Source: Bradyrhizobium sp. Arg816
Lineage (GTDB): Bacteria > Pseudomonadota > Alphaproteobacteria > Rhizobiales > Xanthobacteraceae
Length of the DNA stretch: 64,000 nucleotides
Assembly: GCF_029989365.1 (NCBI RefSeq)
Contig: NZ_JAPRAQ010000005.1
Location: 124,001-188,000, forward strand
Direction: 5' to 3'
A program made the translations under genes and the position numbers. Numbering within the stretch: position 1 is the first letter of the stretch; each line of letters starts with the position of its first letter. Shown piece by piece: positions 16,674 through 26,861 of this stretch. Below the pieces are notes generated by a model. That model was not told where the DNA came from. It made no database searches and worked only from the letters and a program-made list of their open reading frames with translations.

Positions 16674-18686
16674 ATGAGACTCGTCGCATCGATGTGGGCG
16701 ATTCCAGTTGGGCTTTGCCTATTGGGGACCGCGTTCGCCGATGACCTCGCGACGCCGGGCGATGCAAGAAGCCTGGGATTCTCGGCCGCGCGTCTGGCGC
16801 GTATCGCGCCGTGGTATCAGGCGCGCTTCGATTCCTTCTCGCCGTCGGACGGCCTTCTCCCCGGCGCCGTCGTCGCCATCGCGAAAGGCGGCAAGCTCGC
16901 CTATTTGCAGGCCATCGGATTTCAGGACCGCGCCAAGACCGTCCCGATGAAGACGAATTCCATCTTCTGGATCGCCTCGATGTCCAAGCCGGTGGCCAGC
17001 GTCGCCGCCATGATTCTGGTGGGCGAGGGCAAGCTCGACCTCGACGCATCAGTCTCGCAATATCTGCCGGAGCTTGCGAACATGCGGGTCGCTTTCCAGA
17101 AGATGGATCCGGCGACAGGAGAAATGGATTACGGGCTCGGTCTGCCAAAACCGCCAAAACGTCCGATGATCGTTCTCGATCTGTTGCGCCATACGTCCGG
17201 CCTGATCTATCCGGAGCTCGATTTTGCCTATCCGGAACGGGGCCTTGCCGACGCAAGCGCCGACTTCGGGATCCGGATGATCCATGGGCTCTATGGCTTG
17301 AGGGCCGTGCGGAGACGCGACACGACGTTGGCGGATTTCGTGTCGAGCCTCGCCCGCCTGCCGCTCGCGCACGAGCCCGGCGAGGTCCATGAATATGGCT
17401 GGAGCGTCGAGGTGCTGAGCCGGGTCGTTGAAGTGGCGTCCGGTCAGCCCTTCGATCAGTTCCTGGAGAGCCGCATCTTTGGGCCGCTGCATATGGTCGA
17501 CACCGGTTTCTTTGTGCCGAAGGAGAAGCTCGATCGGCTCGTCGATTCTCCCATGCCGGAACGGCCGCCGATCTGGGATGTCACGATGCCGTCAAAGCTG
17601 TTTTCCGGCGACGGCGGACTCGTATCGACCGCGCCCGACTATCTCCGCTTTTGCCAGATGCTGCTCAATGGTGGTGAGCTCGATGGCGTGCGCGTGCTCA
17701 GCCCGCGTGCGGTGAAGCAGATGACGACGAACGCACTGCCATCGGGTGTCAGCATCTTCGGAGGTGACGAGGTTGGCGCCCGCGCCGGAACAACCTTCGG
17801 GCTTGGCTTCGCCATCCGCGCCGATCCGGTCCAAAGCTGGATACCGGGAGCGGTTGGAAGTTTTTCCTGGGCTGGACATTGGAGCACGTATTTCTGGATC
17901 GATCCGGCGGAGCAATTGATCGGCCTGCAGATGGTCCAGGCGACTCCCGGCAGCAACGGGCGCCAAGCGGTGCTGTACTCGGGGATCAATCATCTCGTCT
18001 ATGGCGCATTGACGATTCCCGAGTCGTCCGCCGTCCCGCCGGCTGTGCGGGTGCCCCTGAGCACGGAAGCGCTTGCCGATTATGCCGGGAGCTATGACTT
18101 CGGCGCCACGGTGAGCTCGCGTGACCGGCAGGGCCTCGCCGATGGCAAGACCGGATGGCTTGGAATCGGGAATTTCGTCGCCATGGAGCAGGAGGGGCTG
18201 AGGATCAACAAGCCGAACCTCGGCAGCAGCCCCGCAGCCAAGGCCGGTGTGACGGCGGGCGACCTCATTACCGAAATTGACGGCGTGCCGCTCAGAGGCC
18301 TCGCGCTCGCCGATGTCCTGGCCAAGCTCCGAGGGCCAGCCAACTCGACGATCAAGATGAAAATCGTCCGCAAGGGGCAAGACAGCGTGAGCGACCTCAG
18401 CGTCGAGAGAGCCGACCGCCGTCTCAATTCCGTCCGGCTTCAGGTTCGCGTCGCGGAAGGCAAGCTCGTCGCCGAAGCGACGGGGGTCTGGCCGATCCTT
18501 GAATTCGAGAAGGGCAAGGCGACGCCGCTTGTGGCGACATCAAGCAACGAATTCACCGCAGCCGACGAAGATCGTACCCGGATCGCTTTCGTCAGGGACG
18601 CGGCAGGCAAAGTCTCGGGGCTCATCCTGAATCCTGGGCCTTGGGAGCAGCATGCGGCGAAGAGCGCGCTTGGGCCCAATTTCTAG
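16674..18686 (+). CDS. exported serine hydrolase (beta-lactamase/esterase class C fold) with PDZ domain
   Basis: A 670-residue protein with a Sec signal (residues 1-22). The catalytic SxxK motif is S102-M-S-K105, followed by HEYGWSVEV (candidate catalytic Tyr) and a third-motif region SWAGHWSTYFWIDP, as in EstB-like hydrolases. At about 508-575 a PDZ domain is visible (SSPAAKAGVTAGDLITEIDG, PLRGLALADVLAKLRG). The C-terminal extension ends ALGPNF, as does the upstream M56 protein. ATG 16674 begins the signal peptide. Genomic context suggests a cell-envelope role under BlaI/M56 control; a peptidoglycan or peptide substrate is possible but not shown. Confidence 0.87.
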   Translation: MRLVASMWAIPVGLCLLGTAFADDLATPGDARSLGFSAARLARIAPWYQARFDSFSPSDGLLPGAVVAIAKGGKLAYLQAIGFQDRAKTVPMKTNSIFWIASMSKPVASVAAMILVGEGKLDLDASVSQYLPELANMRVAFQKMDPATGEMDYGLGLPKPPKRPMIVLDLLRHTSGLIYPELDFAYPERGLADASADFGIRMIHGLYGLRAVRRRDTTLADFVSSLARLPLAHEPGEVHEYGWSVEVLSRVVEVASGQPFDQFLESRIFGPLHMVDTGFFVPKEKLDRLVDSPMPERPPIWDVTMPSKLFSGDGGLVSTAPDYLRFCQMLLNGGELDGVRVLSPRAVKQMTTNALPSGVSIFGGDEVGARAGTTFGLGFAIRADPVQSWIPGAVGSFSWAGHWSTYFWIDPAEQLIGLQMVQATPGSNGRQAVLYSGINHLVYGALTIPESSAVPPAVRVPLSTEALADYAGSYDFGATVSSRDRQGLADGKTGWLGIGNFVAMEQEGLRINKPNLGSSPAAKAGVTAGDLITEIDGVPLRGLALADVLAKLRGPANSTIKMKIVRKGQDSVSDLSVERADRRLNSVRLQVRVAEGKLVAEATGVWPILEFEKGKATPLVATSSNEFTAADEDRTRIAFVRDAAGKVSGLILNPGPWEQHAAKSALGPNF

Positions 18687-18764
18687 GACTGCCGCGGCTG
18701 CCCGTCTGTCGCGGCTCCCGATTTCTTGACCCTGGCGTTTCAATCTCCGCTTGCGGGCGCATTT

Positions 18765-18793
18765 CCGTAATGCTACGGTTTGTAGCATTACGG
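18765..18793. promoter_or_regulatory. perfect 12-bp dyad, candidate BlaI-type operator
   Basis: Arms CCGTAATGCTAC (18765-18776) and GTAGCATTACGG (18782-18793) are perfectly complementary around the 5-nt spacer GGTTT. The dyad lies 54 bp before the DUF1800 start, a promoter-proximal position. It shares the GC.AC-N5-GTAGC core with the element before blaI, which suggests that the same repressor controls both units. Confidence 0.55.
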
Positions 18794-18847
18794 TTAGTAG
18801 CCTAGCGCGACACCGGTCGGCAGGCTCGAAAGAGTTGGGCGTTCGCC

Positions 18848-20353
<1,506 letters not shown>

Positions 20354-20355
20354 GC

Positions 20356-21606
20356 ATGGGCTTCGTCAATCATTTGCCCACGCGGCGCGAGCTTCTGGTC
20401 GGCTCCGGTGCGCTGTTCGCGTGGAGCCAGATGCCGCGGATCGCACGCGCCGAAGGACGCGATCCGCGCCTGCTCGTGATCGTCCTGCGTGGCGCGCTCG
20501 ATGGTCTCGGCGCGGTCGCACCGGTCGGCGATCCCGATTGGGTCGGCTTGCGCGGCGATCGCGCGCTGGTGCTGGACGGCAAGCCGCCAGCGCTGCCGCT
20601 CGGTTCCTTCTTCGCGCTCAACCCGGCGATGCCGAACCTGCACCGGCTCTACAAGACCGGCAAGGCCGCAATCGTCCATGCCGCCGCGACGCCCTACCGC
20701 GAGCGCTCGCATTTCGACGGCCAGGACGTGCTGGAGAGCGGGTTCACCAAGCCCGGTGCCACCGCATCGGGATGGCTCAACCGCGCGCTGCTCGCGATGG
20801 AGTCGGGTGGGCGCGTCGATCCGCGCGGCAGCCGTGCGCTCGGTATCGGCTCGGTGACGCCGCTGGTGGTGCGCGGCTCGGCGCCCGTCATGACATGGGT
20901 GCCGCAAAAACTGTTGCCGGCGAGCGAGGACACGCAGAACCGCCTGCTCGATCTCTACCAGCACACCGATCCGAAGCTTGCGACCGTGCTCCAGGCGCGC
21001 ATGAAGCTCGCCTCGCTCGGCGGCGCGCCCGGCACGGGCGATCCGATGTCGGACGATCCGACATTGATGCCGCCCGGCATCGCGCGCGTGCGCGCCTACT
21101 TCGCCGAAGCAGCCGGCACCGCCGCGCGCTATCTCGCCAAGGCCGATGGCCCGCGCGTCGGCGCGATGGGCTTCGTCGGCTGGGACACGCATATCGCCGA
21201 AGGCGCGGCCTCGGGCCAGCTCTACAATCTGCTCGGTGCGCTCGATGGCGCCTTTGCGGCGATCGAGAGCAACATGGGCGAAGCCTGGCGGGAGACGGTC
21301 GTCGCCGTCGTCACCGAGTTCGGGCGCACCGCGCGCATCAATGGCACGCAGGGCACGGATCACGGCACGGGCACGGTCGCCTTCCTCATTGGCGGCGCGC
21401 TCGCCGGCGGCCGCGTGATCGCGGACTGGCCGGGACTGAAGTCCGCGCAACTGTTCGAGGATCGCGACCTCAAGCCGACCACCGATCTCCGCGCCGTGCT
21501 GAAGGGCCTGCTCAGGGATCATCTGCGCGTCGAGGAGAAGGTGCTGGCGGATGCGGTCTTCCCCGCCAGCGCGGACGTCAAGCCGATGGGAGGCCTCGTC
21601 GGCTGA
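20356..21606 (+). CDS. DUF1501 family protein with Tat signal
   Basis: A 416-residue protein. The N-terminus carries a twin-arginine leader (TRRELLVGSGALFAW, residues 8-22), so it is probably exported folded. The DUF1501 core includes VIVLRGALDGLGAVAPVGD near the start and VVTEFGRTARINGTQGTDHGTGTVAFLIGG later. DUF1501 belongs to the alkaline-phosphatase-like superfamily; the catalytic function is unknown. ATG 20356 has GAGGAGG just upstream; a GTG at 20350 is less likely. Translation is probably coupled to the DUF1800 gene, whose stop lies 2 bp before. Confidence 0.9.
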   Translation: MGFVNHLPTRRELLVGSGALFAWSQMPRIARAEGRDPRLLVIVLRGALDGLGAVAPVGDPDWVGLRGDRALVLDGKPPALPLGSFFALNPAMPNLHRLYKTGKAAIVHAAATPYRERSHFDGQDVLESGFTKPGATASGWLNRALLAMESGGRVDPRGSRALGIGSVTPLVVRGSAPVMTWVPQKLLPASEDTQNRLLDLYQHTDPKLATVLQARMKLASLGGAPGTGDPMSDDPTLMPPGIARVRAYFAEAAGTAARYLAKADGPRVGAMGFVGWDTHIAEGAASGQLYNLLGALDGAFAAIESNMGEAWRETVVAVVTEFGRTARINGTQGTDHGTGTVAFLIGGALAGGRVIADWPGLKSAQLFEDRDLKPTTDLRAVLKGLLRDHLRVEEKVLADAVFPASADVKPMGGLVG

Positions 21607-21636
21607 CGGCGCGGCCTTCGCAACCGGATCGGGTCC

Positions 21637-21804
21637 ATGATGTGCACACTGACGCAACGGGAACTCGACTTTCTCGCCAGCCTGAAAACCGGCTGGCGGC
21701 GGCTCTATCGGCGCGAGCTGATGCGGCTGCTGAAGGGTGACACCGAGGCGAACGAAGCGCAGCTGGAGACGCACCCGATCGTCTGGCGCGTTGCGTCGGG
21801 CTAG
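21637..21804 (+). CDS. small hypothetical protein (55 aa)
   Basis: A short frame begins ATGATG at 21637 and encodes 55 residues with an amphipathic, Arg-rich middle (LKTGWRRLYRRELMRLLKG). It lies 30 bp after the DUF1501 gene on the same strand and may belong to that transcript. No family is recognised. Codon use resembles its neighbours. Confidence 0.5.
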   Translation: MMCTLTQRELDFLASLKTGWRRLYRRELMRLLKGDTEANEAQLETHPIVWRVASG

Positions 21805-21957
21805 TTTTCCGCGAGTCTGTGTCGATTCACGACACGCCACTGTGGTGGAATCGCCACAGCCGGCGCGAAACGGTCGTGGCCCTAAGCCTGCTTTCCTTCA
21901 GCCAAGGTTCTGCCCTCATTGCCCACCGAAACTCCGGGCAGTTCGGAGGGGCGTATC

Positions 21958-22473
21958 ATGTCTCGATTTGCACGTGCCGAAACTGCCCGAATTTCCCTCG
22001 CAACCTCTTGCCGGTTGCTACTCGCCATCGTCGGCGCCGCATCGCTCGCCGCCTGCGCGCAATCGCCGGTCGGCCGCCAGAAGGCCGATCTTGGCACCAA
22101 TCGGCAGGCTGCGGTCCAGCGGCCCCATAGGGTAGCGGCCCTGCATCCGCGGCCGATCAGCCGGGTACGCGTCCCCGACCGTGACGCAAAGCAAACCGCT
22201 TCGCACGGCGTTGCCAGCTTCTATTCGGACACGGAGACCGCGAGCGGCGAGAGGTTCGACAAGAACGAATTGACCGCGGCGCATCCCAGCCTGCCGTTCG
22301 GCACGAAGCTGCGAGTCACCGACGTCTCCTCAGGACGCTTCGTGACCGTCAGGGTCAATGATCGCGGGCCCTATGTTCGCGGACGCGTGGTCGACATCTC
22401 GCCGTCCGCAGCCGAGGCGCTGGGCATGGTCGACAAGGGCATCACCAATGTCCGGCTCGACGTGGTCCGATAA
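21958..22473 (+). CDS. RlpA-like double-psi beta-barrel lipoprotein
   Basis: A 171-residue protein. The N-terminus ends in a lipobox (GAASLAAC), predicting an outer-membrane lipoprotein. The C-terminal double-psi beta-barrel has ASFYSDTETASGERFDKNELTAAHPSLPFGT and the conserved VNDRGPYVRGRVVDIS with its Asp. RlpA proteins are septal peptidoglycan lytic transglycosylases or binding proteins; no SPOR domain is present here. ATG 21958 is preferred over the upstream ATG 21919 because CGGAGGGG lies 8-10 bp ahead and the lipoprotein signal follows directly. Confidence 0.88.
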   Translation: MSRFARAETARISLATSCRLLLAIVGAASLAACAQSPVGRQKADLGTNRQAAVQRPHRVAALHPRPISRVRVPDRDAKQTASHGVASFYSDTETASGERFDKNELTAAHPSLPFGTKLRVTDVSSGRFVTVRVNDRGPYVRGRVVDISPSAAEALGMVDKGITNVRLDVVR

Positions 22474-22589
22474 TTCGTCTTTCATGGACATTGAGACGCT
22501 ACGCTTAACCGGCTGTTAGTCGCCCTGGCGCATCATCAGTGCCCAAGCAAGTCGGGGCTCCAATTTGGGGTCCTCGGGGGAGGCGGCGT

Positions 22590-22745
22590 TTGAACACGAT
22601 CCAGTATCTCGAAGATCAGGCCGCGCGCGCCGAGCGGCTCGCCAAACGGATCACGGATACGCTGACGATCGAAAGGCTCCTGACCTTCGCCGGCGAACGC
22701 CGCCGCGAAATCGAGGTCATCGCCGGCAAATATCGGCGCGCGTAA
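22590..22745 (+). CDS. small hypothetical protein (51 aa), TTG start
   Basis: A 51-residue, highly charged, probably helical protein (NTIQYLEDQAARAERLAKRI...). The start is placed at TTG 22590 because a strong GGGGGAGG lies 6 bp upstream and the residues before it (from ATG 22539) look non-coding. A good rho-independent terminator follows 22 bp after the stop, which supports a real monocistronic gene. No function is recognised. Confidence 0.65.
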   Translation: MNTIQYLEDQAARAERLAKRITDTLTIERLLTFAGERRREIEVIAGKYRRA

Positions 22746-22767
22746 CTCCGTCAACCATGCACCGGAC

Positions 22768-22791
22768 GCGCCGCGGAAGCGGCGCTTTTTT
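22768..22791 (+). terminator. rho-independent terminator
   Basis: Perfect 7-bp stem GCGCCGC (22768-22774) / GCGGCGC (22779-22785), loop GGAA, followed by TTTTTT (22786-22791). It terminates the small gene ending at 22745. Confidence 0.88.
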
Positions 22792-22833
22792 CTTGTCCGC
22801 GATTTGAAGCGTATCAATGAGAACGACGCGCGG

Positions 22834-23139
22834 TCAGCTATGGCCCTCGACGAAGTCGCTGAGATAGTCGGGAAGCCGGACGCCATCGATGTCGCAGCGC
22901 GCCTTGATCTCGCCGGCGATTTCGGTCGAGATGTCCTTCATCCAGTGCTCGAGCGTGTTGAACGAGATCACCTTGATCGGATCGTTGAAGCAGCCGGCGA
23001 CGAGCTCGCCGATCGTGGCTTCAAGATCGCTTCGTTCGATGCGAATTTCAGTCGCCTTGTCGCGGCGATCAATCACCACGAACAGGGTCTGGTCTGCGCC
23101 ATAGGGCACGACCGCGGATGGTACGCCGGCTTCAAGCAT
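22834..23139 (-). CDS. hypothetical protein (101 aa)
   Basis: An acidic 101-residue frame (MLEAGVPSAVVPYGADQTLFVVIDRR...). It is placed at the ATG with complement 23137-23139 because residues upstream in the longer frame (to 23250) look non-coding. The next gene on the same strand ends at 23251, so the two may be co-transcribed. No family is recognised and no export signal is seen. Confidence 0.6.
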   Translation of the reverse strand: MLEAGVPSAVVPYGADQTLFVVIDRRDKATEIRIERSDLEATIGELVAGCFNDPIKVISFNTLEHWMKDISTEIAGEIKARCDIDGVRLPDYLSDFVEGHS

Positions 23140-23250
23140 CTTGGGGCTCTCGTCTCGACTTCCGATCCCGGTTAACGGGAAAATCCGGTAGAAGGTTCCT
23201 GCCTCATGAAAAGCTTGTCGCGCGCGTGCAGCTTCCGCGTCTGCACGCAA

Positions 23251-23523
23251 TCAGAGAAATTCTCTCAACCGCGATAGCTCGATGACGTGCTCGGGCGAGA
23301 GGATATCGGTGACCAGCGGCGGCTGCGCAATCGTGTGAATCTCATAGAGATGCCTGGTCGTGGCCGGCTTCTCCATGAAGGCCGAGATGCACTGGTCGAG
23401 CGTACCTTCGCTTATCGGATAGGAATCCCTGTCCGGTCGGCGCTGGTTCGCAAGCGACGGCCATTTATGCAGCGTTGCAGGCGCTCCGAAATCGACCTTT
23501 GAATCCGCAACCACGTCTCCCAT
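23251..23523 (-). CDS. hypothetical protein (90 aa)
   Basis: A 90-residue frame starting at the ATG with complement 23521-23523, with GTGAGG about 9 bp upstream (MGDVVADSKVDFGAPATLHK...). The middle (EGTLDQCISAFMEKP, HLYEIHTIAQPPLVTDILSP) looks like a small folded domain, but I do not recognise it. A terminator for the upstream gene lies just ahead, so this gene should have its own promoter in a very short space or depend on read-through. Confidence 0.6.
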   Translation of the reverse strand: MGDVVADSKVDFGAPATLHKWPSLANQRRPDRDSYPISEGTLDQCISAFMEKPATTRHLYEIHTIAQPPLVTDILSPEHVIELSRLREFL

Positions 23524-23540
23524 CGTCCGCCTCACGCAAC

Positions 23541-23577
23541 AAAAATTGCCCCGACACGCGGATCTGCGTGCCGGGGC
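23541..23577 (-). terminator. rho-independent terminator of the monooxygenase-esterase gene
   Basis: Read on the minus strand: 12-bp stem GCCCCGGCACGC / GCGTGTCGGGGC (one G-U pair) with a 6-nt loop, then AATTTTTG. It lies about 75 bp after the stop of the large fusion gene. Confidence 0.8.
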
Positions 23578-23652
23578 CCACACCTATCGCTGCATCTCAA
23601 TGCCGAGCGCTTAACGCAGCAACCGGGAAAAGGTTCCCGGCCGCCTTGCAAA

Positions 23653-26343
23653 TCAGCTCGCGGCCGCCGCGATTCTGTGGCCGGGGCTGGCATGATCGTG
23701 GCTATCCTCATCGCGGCGGCTGACTTCCGGGGGAAGCCCTGCGAAGCGCCGCAGCGCTTCGGCCATCTGCACCCGACCTGCTACACCGGTGATCACCACG
23801 TCGACCATCGCAAAGGACGAGTGGAAATGGCCGCGCGCCCTGAGCTGCTCGACCGGAACGCCGGCGGCCGCCATTGCCTCGGCATAGGCGATGCCCTCGT
23901 CGCGCAACGGGTCGAATTCACAGGTGACGACCAAGGCCGGCGGCAGGCCGGCGACGTTGCCGCGCAGCGGCGAGACGCGCGGATCGGTGCGGTCGGCCGG
24001 TGAGCAGTAGAGGTCCCAGAACCAGTACATCAGCGAGCGCGTCAGGAAATAGCCGGTCGCATTGTCGTTGTAGGAGGGCCGGTCGAAGGTGCAGTCGGTG
24101 ACCGGGCAGACCAGAACCTGGCCGGCGATCTCAGGCCCACCGCGATCGCGCGCAAGCTGGCAGGTGACGGCGGCGATGTTGCCGCCGGCGCTCCAGCCCG
24201 CGACCAGCACCGGGCCCGGCCTGCCGCCAAGCTCGGCCGCGTGCTCGGCGATCCAGCGCGTTGCCGCATAGCCGTCCTCGGCCGCGGTCGGGAAACGATG
24301 CTCGGGCGCGTGGCGATAGCCGACGCTGACGAACATCATGCCGGTTCGCCGCACCAGATCGCGGCAGAGCGGCTCGTCCGATTGCTCGTCGCCGAGCACC
24401 CAGCCGCCACCATGGAAATACACCACGACCGGATGCGGCCCTGGCGTTGCAGGCTTGTAGATCCGGTAAGGCAGCGGGCCGTCCGTGCCGGGCAGCGTGC
24501 CGTCGACGATCTCCCCGATCGGCCGTCCCGCGGGCCGGCCCTTGTTGAACTCGTTGACGAAGGCGCGTGCGCCGAGCGCACCCATCGACTCGATCGGCGG
24601 CAGGTTCAGCGATGCGAGCAGGTTCAGCACCAGCCGCACATCCGGCTGCAGGCATACCACCTCGCCGTCGTTGCATTGCGCGGCGCCGTTGGGGCCGGTC
24701 AGCTTGAAGCCGAGCATGCCGCGGGCCGTGACCTCGTCGCAAATGCTGCGATAGGGGCCGACGCCGCCGGTGTAAGGCATCAGGCCCTGCACCTTGCCGG
24801 GCACGTTGGCGCCCGTGTACCAGGTGTTGGCGAGCCGGTGCAGGGTCACCATCGAACAGTCCGTCATATGCCGGCCCCAGCCGGCCTGCGCCGTCTCGGT
24901 CGGCTCGATCGTGGTGAAGCCGGCGTCGCGCAAAGCAGCGATGCGGTCGACGACCCAGTCGACATGCTGCTCGATCGACACCGCCATGTTCGACAGCACC
25001 GACGGGCTGCCGGGCCCGGTGATCATGAAGAAGTTGGGGAAGCCCTCGACCGTCAGCCCGAGATAGGTCTGCGGCCCCTGCGCCCAGACGTCGGTCAGCG
25101 ACTTGCCGCCGCGTCCGGTGATCGGATGCACGGCGCGGATCGCGCCGGTCATGGCGTCGAAGCCGGTCGCGAACACGATGACGTCGACGTCGAAGTTACG
25201 TTTGCCGGTGGTGATGCCGCTCGCGGTGATCGCCTTGATCGGTTCCTGGCGCAGATTGACCAGCGTGACGTTCGGCCGGTTGTAGGTCGCGTAGTAGTTG
25301 GTATCGAGGCAAGGGCGCTTTGCGCCGAAAGGATGATCGTGCGGCATCAGCGCCGCCGCCGTCTCCGGATCCTTCACGGCAGCGCCGATCTTCTCGCGGA
25401 TCAGCTCGCCGATCAGCGCATTGCCCTCGACGTCGACGCCCTGGTCGGCCCAGAGCTGGGTCAGGATGTGGACGAGGTCGCCGGCCGCCCAGGCACGTTC
25501 GAAGCGCTCGCGGCGCTCGGCATCGCTCAATTGCCAGCTTACCACCGTCTGCTGCGGATACGGTACGCCCGTCATGGACCAGCGCGCTTGATCGCGGTAT
25601 GCGGCGCGGTCACCCTCGAAGAAGGTCTTGCGATCCTCCGGCGCCGGACCGTTGCCCGCCGGCAGCGCGAAGTTTGGCGTGCGCTGGAATACGGTCAGAT
25701 GCGCGGCCTGCTCAGCGATCAGCGGGATCGACTGGATGGCTGACGAGCCCGTGCCGATCACGGCGACGCGCTTGCCGGCGAGATCGACGCCGTCATGCGG
25801 CCAGCGCCCGGTGAAATAGACTTTGCCCTCGAAATCCTTGACGCCGTCGATCTCCGGCGGCTTCGGCGCGGAGAGGCAGCCTGTGGCCATGATATAGTGG
25901 CGGCAGGAGACCGGCGTGCCGCTGCTCGTGGTGAGCTGCCAGCGCTCAGTCGCTTCATCCCATTTTGCTTCGGTGACCTTGGTCTTGAAGCGGATGTCGC
26001 GGCGCAGATCGTAGCGGTCGGCGACGAAGCCGAGATAGCGCAGGATCTCGGGCTGGGTCGCGTATTTCTCCGACCAGGTCCACGCGTTATCGAGCTCGGG
26101 ATCGAAAGTGTAGCTGTAGTCGATGGTCTGGATATCGCAACGGGCGCCGGGATAGCGGTTCCAGTACCAGGTGCCGCCGACATCGCCGGCTTCGTCGAGG
26201 GCGACCGCCGTGAGACCGGACTTGCGCAGGCGATGGAGAAGATAAAGGCCGGCAAATCCGGCGCCGACCACGGCAACGTCGACCTGTTGGGCTGTTCCAT
26301 TCGCCGCCTTGGACTCACGTGCGGCGACCATTGCGTCTGGCAT
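23653..26343 (-). CDS. Baeyer-Villiger monooxygenase fused to an alpha/beta-hydrolase (esterase)
   Basis: An 896-residue two-enzyme fusion. Residues 1 to about 590 form a flavin monooxygenase with GAGFAG (27-32) for FAD, GTGSSA (197-202) for NADPH, and the Baeyer-Villiger fingerprint [11 protein letters not shown] (F177, G179, H183, D187). Residues from about 600 are a hormone-sensitive-lipase-type hydrolase: oxyanion HGGGW at 644, nucleophile S718 in GWSAGG, an Asp in EFDPLRDEG near 809 and a His near 839. The first half would turn a ketone into an ester or lactone and the second would hydrolyse it. ATG at complement 26343 follows GGGAGGAATACC. The substrate is unknown. Confidence 0.92.
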   Translation of the reverse strand: MPDAMVAARESKAANGTAQQVDVAVVGAGFAGLYLLHRLRKSGLTAVALDEAGDVGGTWYWNRYPGARCDIQTIDYSYTFDPELDNAWTWSEKYATQPEILRYLGFVADRYDLRRDIRFKTKVTEAKWDEATERWQLTTSSGTPVSCRHYIMATGCLSAPKPPEIDGVKDFEGKVYFTGRWPHDGVDLAGKRVAVIGTGSSAIQSIPLIAEQAAHLTVFQRTPNFALPAGNGPAPEDRKTFFEGDRAAYRDQARWSMTGVPYPQQTVVSWQLSDAERRERFERAWAAGDLVHILTQLWADQGVDVEGNALIGELIREKIGAAVKDPETAAALMPHDHPFGAKRPCLDTNYYATYNRPNVTLVNLRQEPIKAITASGITTGKRNFDVDVIVFATGFDAMTGAIRAVHPITGRGGKSLTDVWAQGPQTYLGLTVEGFPNFFMITGPGSPSVLSNMAVSIEQHVDWVVDRIAALRDAGFTTIEPTETAQAGWGRHMTDCSMVTLHRLANTWYTGANVPGKVQGLMPYTGGVGPYRSICDEVTARGMLGFKLTGPNGAAQCNDGEVVCLQPDVRLVLNLLASLNLPPIESMGALGARAFVNEFNKGRPAGRPIGEIVDGTLPGTDGPLPYRIYKPATPGPHPVVVYFHGGGWVLGDEQSDEPLCRDLVRRTGMMFVSVGYRHAPEHRFPTAAEDGYAATRWIAEHAAELGGRPGPVLVAGWSAGGNIAAVTCQLARDRGGPEIAGQVLVCPVTDCTFDRPSYNDNATGYFLTRSLMYWFWDLYCSPADRTDPRVSPLRGNVAGLPPALVVTCEFDPLRDEGIAYAEAMAAAGVPVEQLRARGHFHSSFAMVDVVITGVAGRVQMAEALRRFAGLPPEVSRRDEDSHDHASPGHRIAAAAS

Positions 26344-26570
26344 GGTATTCCTCCCGTGTTTTTTGGTTTGCCGGCAGGCTATCGCCGCAGGCTTGGCTTG
26401 TCATCAGGACAGGTACAATCTTCGGTAGTCGTTTGCGGCACCATCATGGCCGCGCGAAGGTTGCGGCGATACACGCATCGCGATGCACAACCGCCGGGAT
26501 TGTCCGGGCTAATCAGACCACATCCTTCTGTGTATGCTTGCGGTTACAAGCCACGCGTACCCAGGACGTC

Positions 26571-26780
26571 ATGACAGAGTTGAGCGAGCGGACGAAAGCC
26601 AACATGGACGTCGTCCTGGAGCAGACGTGCCGCCAATTGCCGCACGGCGGCGATCACGACAGCCGCAGGTTCATCGCCGAGCGCCTGATCGAGGCGGCGC
26701 AATCAGGCCATTCCACGCTTGGTGAGCTCGGCATCGTCGCGCGCCGCGCGCTGGCGGAGATCGTCGCCAAGGGCGGCTAG
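26571..26780 (+). CDS. small hypothetical protein (69 aa)
   Basis: A 69-residue, probably all-helical soluble protein starting at ATG 26571 (MTELSERTKANMDVVLEQTC...). It has the charged, heptad-like composition common in small conserved rhizobial proteins. No family is assigned. It lies between the divergent fusion gene and the carboxylesterase-like gene. Confidence 0.65.
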   Translation: MTELSERTKANMDVVLEQTCRQLPHGGDHDSRRFIAERLIEAAQSGHSTLGELGIVARRALAEIVAKGG

Positions 26781-26861
26781 CCGGCGCCGCCGAGCTTGCC
26801 TCGTCGCGGGCCGCAGACGTAACCTGTCGGGGAACCTATTGGCGCGTCGAGATCCCCCAGG

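Noticed and set aside
13703..18686. Classical beta-lactam resistance (BlaI-BlaR1-beta-lactamase) operon
   Set aside because: The M56 protein has no penicillin-binding sensor domain, and the hydrolase is EstB-like with PDZ and a YGW second motif, so resistance is not supported.
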